64,000 bases of DNA from Bin87 sp965204905 (GTDB taxonomy: Bacteria > Chloroflexota > Dehalococcoidia > Lucifugimonadales > UBA3495). Under the pieces are notes generated by a model. That model had not been told where the DNA came from. It was given only the letters and a program-made list of their open reading frames with translations, and made no database searches. Positions 62,829-64,000 of this stretch are shown in pieces (the stretch's first letter is position 1; each line of letters opens with the position of its first letter). A program made the translations under genes and the position numbers. The stretch is taken from contig OZ242042.1 of assembly GCA_965204905.1 (NCBI GenBank), positions 2,790,001 through 2,854,000 of the forward strand. Direction: 5' to 3'.

Positions 62829-63005
62829 TCAACGCGGGTTTGGCGCCAGGTTCTGTTGCGTCGGCGGCATCAGGCGGCCACAGGCCGAACACTGACCCCA
62901 CCCGTTATCGGCATCATCTGGCAGGTAAAACCGGCAACGCTGGTGCGCCAGGACGTCGGCGATCAGCCCGTTAGCCGCCGCGAAGTCGAGCCGGCCAGGT
63001 AGCGC
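62829..63005 (-). CDS. Possible short zinc-ribbon-like ORF
   Basis: Minus-strand open frame reading LIADVLAHQRCRFYLPDDAD, then WGQCSACGRLMPPTQQNL. The CxxC pair and an earlier Cys suggest a metal site, but no start codon with a ribosome site is present after the upstream stop. Perhaps the end of a frameshifted gene. Confidence 0.3.
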   Translation of the reverse strand, partial: ALPGRLDFAAANGLIADVLAHQRCRFYLPDDADNGWGQCSACGRLMPPTQQNLAPNPR

Positions 63006-63016
63006 TCAACGATCAA

Positions 63017-63118
63017 CTACACAGCCACGGCGCTGCCTTTCATAGAACCTTCGACGTAGATTGCCAGGTCCTCCCGACTGGAACAGCCGGTGTGCATGGG
63101 GATAGTCCGGTCACTCAT
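63017..63118 (-). CDS. Possible 33-residue peptide
   Basis: MSDRTIPMHTGCSSREDLAI plus 13 residues, from ATG 63118 with GGCAAGG upstream. No family recognised. Confidence 0.3.
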   Translation of the reverse strand: MSDRTIPMHTGCSSREDLAIYVEGSMKGSAVAV

Positions 63119-63149
63119 GTTGCCTTGCCCCGTATTGCCGTATCCGTTG

Positions 63150-63566
63150 CTAAAAGACGCGGAACCCGCCGCAGGCGCCCAGGAACAGCGACAGTTCCGT
63201 CAGGCGGTCCCGGTTCAACTCAAACTCGCCAGCCGGCTGCATTCCGGTGATCCGAGCGAATTCGGTATCAAACATTGCGTTCCCCAGCAGATCCGGGCGA
63301 GCCAGGTATTCCTCCGGGTTGAATGCAGCGGCGGCTTGCTCAAAGCGTCCGTCCATCAGGGATGCCAGCAGCAGACGGCCGAGTTCGGCGGCGTTGGTGC
63401 GATCCAATCCTTGTCCTTCATTGACCAGCCATTCGGCCACCTGGTCCATGATGGCCGGTGCCACGATGCGGCAGTAATCTACGATTGGTGGCCACTGGAA
63501 AACGTTGAATACGATGCAGTCGCCGTATGAGTGGCTGGGGTTGATGCCTTCAAGCTTGTATGCCAT
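63150..63566 (-). CDS. Hypothetical protein
   Basis: 138 residues, mostly helical (IMDQVAEWLVNEGQGLDRTN, GRLLLASLMDGRFEQAAAAF). No family recognised. ATG 63566 has GGAGAG about 14 nt upstream, so translation may be weak. It sits 31 bases downstream of the gene at 63598, probably in one unit. Confidence 0.6.
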   Translation of the reverse strand: MAYKLEGINPSHSYGDCIVFNVFQWPPIVDYCRIVAPAIMDQVAEWLVNEGQGLDRTNAAELGRLLLASLMDGRFEQAAAAFNPEEYLARPDLLGNAMFDTEFARITGMQPAGEFELNRDRLTELSLFLGACGGFRVF

Positions 63567-63597
63567 TTTGTCTCAAGTCTCTCCAATGGCGCCCCGG

Positions 63598-63960
63598 TCA
63601 GGAACTCGGCCGGCTGGCGCAGTAAGCATCGTAGGTCGGCAGGTCCATCAACCGGACATTCTTCGGTTCCAGCTCGGCGGCGCGCTCCAGGTCGCAGGCG
63701 CCCATCAGCGTGATGCCGTCGTGGCGCCAGTAGTAGGCCATCTCCTGACCGTCGTCCAGCACAGCGGTGGCCACGGCGAAGCCGGCGTACACCGCGGCTA
63801 CGGGTTCGCCCGCAGCGCAGAGAGCGTCCAGGGCGGCATTGGACAACACTCGCTGGTCGTGGGGGATGACGGCCACGTTGCCGGCGGGGTTCTGCCAGGT
63901 GGCGCTCTGGCCGGCATCCAGATGCTCCTGGGAAACGGGGATGTGGTAGAGGTCTCGCAT
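63598..63960 (-). CDS. Small paralogue of the YHIxVxQEHLDAGQ module
   Basis: 120 residues: LYHIPVSQEHLDAGQSATWQ, AAVYAGFAVATAVLDDGQEM and YYWRHDGITLMGACDLERAA align with the first ~115 residues of the gene at 61608 over the whole length. So the module is a stand-alone unit. ATG 63960 follows AAGGAGC on the minus strand. No family recognised. Confidence 0.75.
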   Translation of the reverse strand: MRDLYHIPVSQEHLDAGQSATWQNPAGNVAVIPHDQRVLSNAALDALCAAGEPVAAVYAGFAVATAVLDDGQEMAYYWRHDGITLMGACDLERAAELEPKNVRLMDLPTYDAYCASRPSS

Positions 63961-64000
63961 CGGGTTCAGCTCCTTTCATTCTTTGGGGTGGGGTGATTGA

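Overview
The window looks like a chromosome segment of a GC-rich bacterium, most likely a Chloroflexota relative (Dehalococcoidia/SAR202-like). This is inferred from gene order and protein style, not from any search. Supporting points are a stripped-down cell-division cluster that goes rsmH-ftsA-ftsZ with no mraZ, ftsL, ftsI or mur genes, a B12-type (class II) ribonucleotide reductase behind nrdR, tandem clpP genes beside tig, and frequent GTG/TTG starts.

Layout. 1-2433 (minus): protein quality control (tig, clpP, start of a second clpP). 2741-6401 (plus): rsmH, ftsA, ftsZ, ending in a perfect 19-bp hairpin. 6601-11230: promoter, a likely NrdR box, nrdR, two unknown small genes, and nrdJ carrying a 166-residue mini-intein directly before a conserved cysteine. 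11311-18510: housekeeping and accessory metabolism (Panacea-domain protein, pdxA, a HEPN/PaREP1-like protein, proC, yggT, a P-loop kinase, an extended SDR and a steroid 5-alpha-reductase-like membrane enzyme, then an MBL-fold hydrolase).

18709-about 31600 is a mobile and decaying region. A P4-type integrase module (integrase, small protein, AlpA-like regulator, SF3-helicase-like replication protein) is followed by IS relics (IS1182-, IS5- and ISAs1-like), a reading frame broken by four TAG codons and one TAA, a retropepsin-like pair, a ParB-methyltransferase fusion with an altered catalytic motif, and a broken ATPase. 31936-41012 holds accessory genes that look like a defence or stress neighbourhood: a UvrD-like helicase, a large TPR protein, a NERD-domain protein whose C-terminal tail resembles that of the helicase, and a PAS-LuxR regulator.

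41773-49301 is a cell-envelope region. It has small membrane proteins and a family of lipoproteins built from an unrecognised repeated module, whose 258-bp leader, including an 18-codon ORF, is duplicated without indels. An N-terminally short TIR-like (DUF1863-type) gene follows. 49784-52483 contains two apparently identical IS4-family elements head-to-tail, separated only by a C homopolymer, each with its transposase start codon inside a long hairpin. They sit directly before a 2579-residue secreted RTX-repeat protein (52562-60301). The window ends with a HEPN-like gene and a group of minus-strand orphan genes sharing an N-terminal module.

I saw no rRNA, tRNA or CRISPR array. The strongest candidates for undescribed biology are the duplicated lipoprotein/leader-ORF family, the helicase-NERD tail similarity, and the SDR/steroid-reductase operon.
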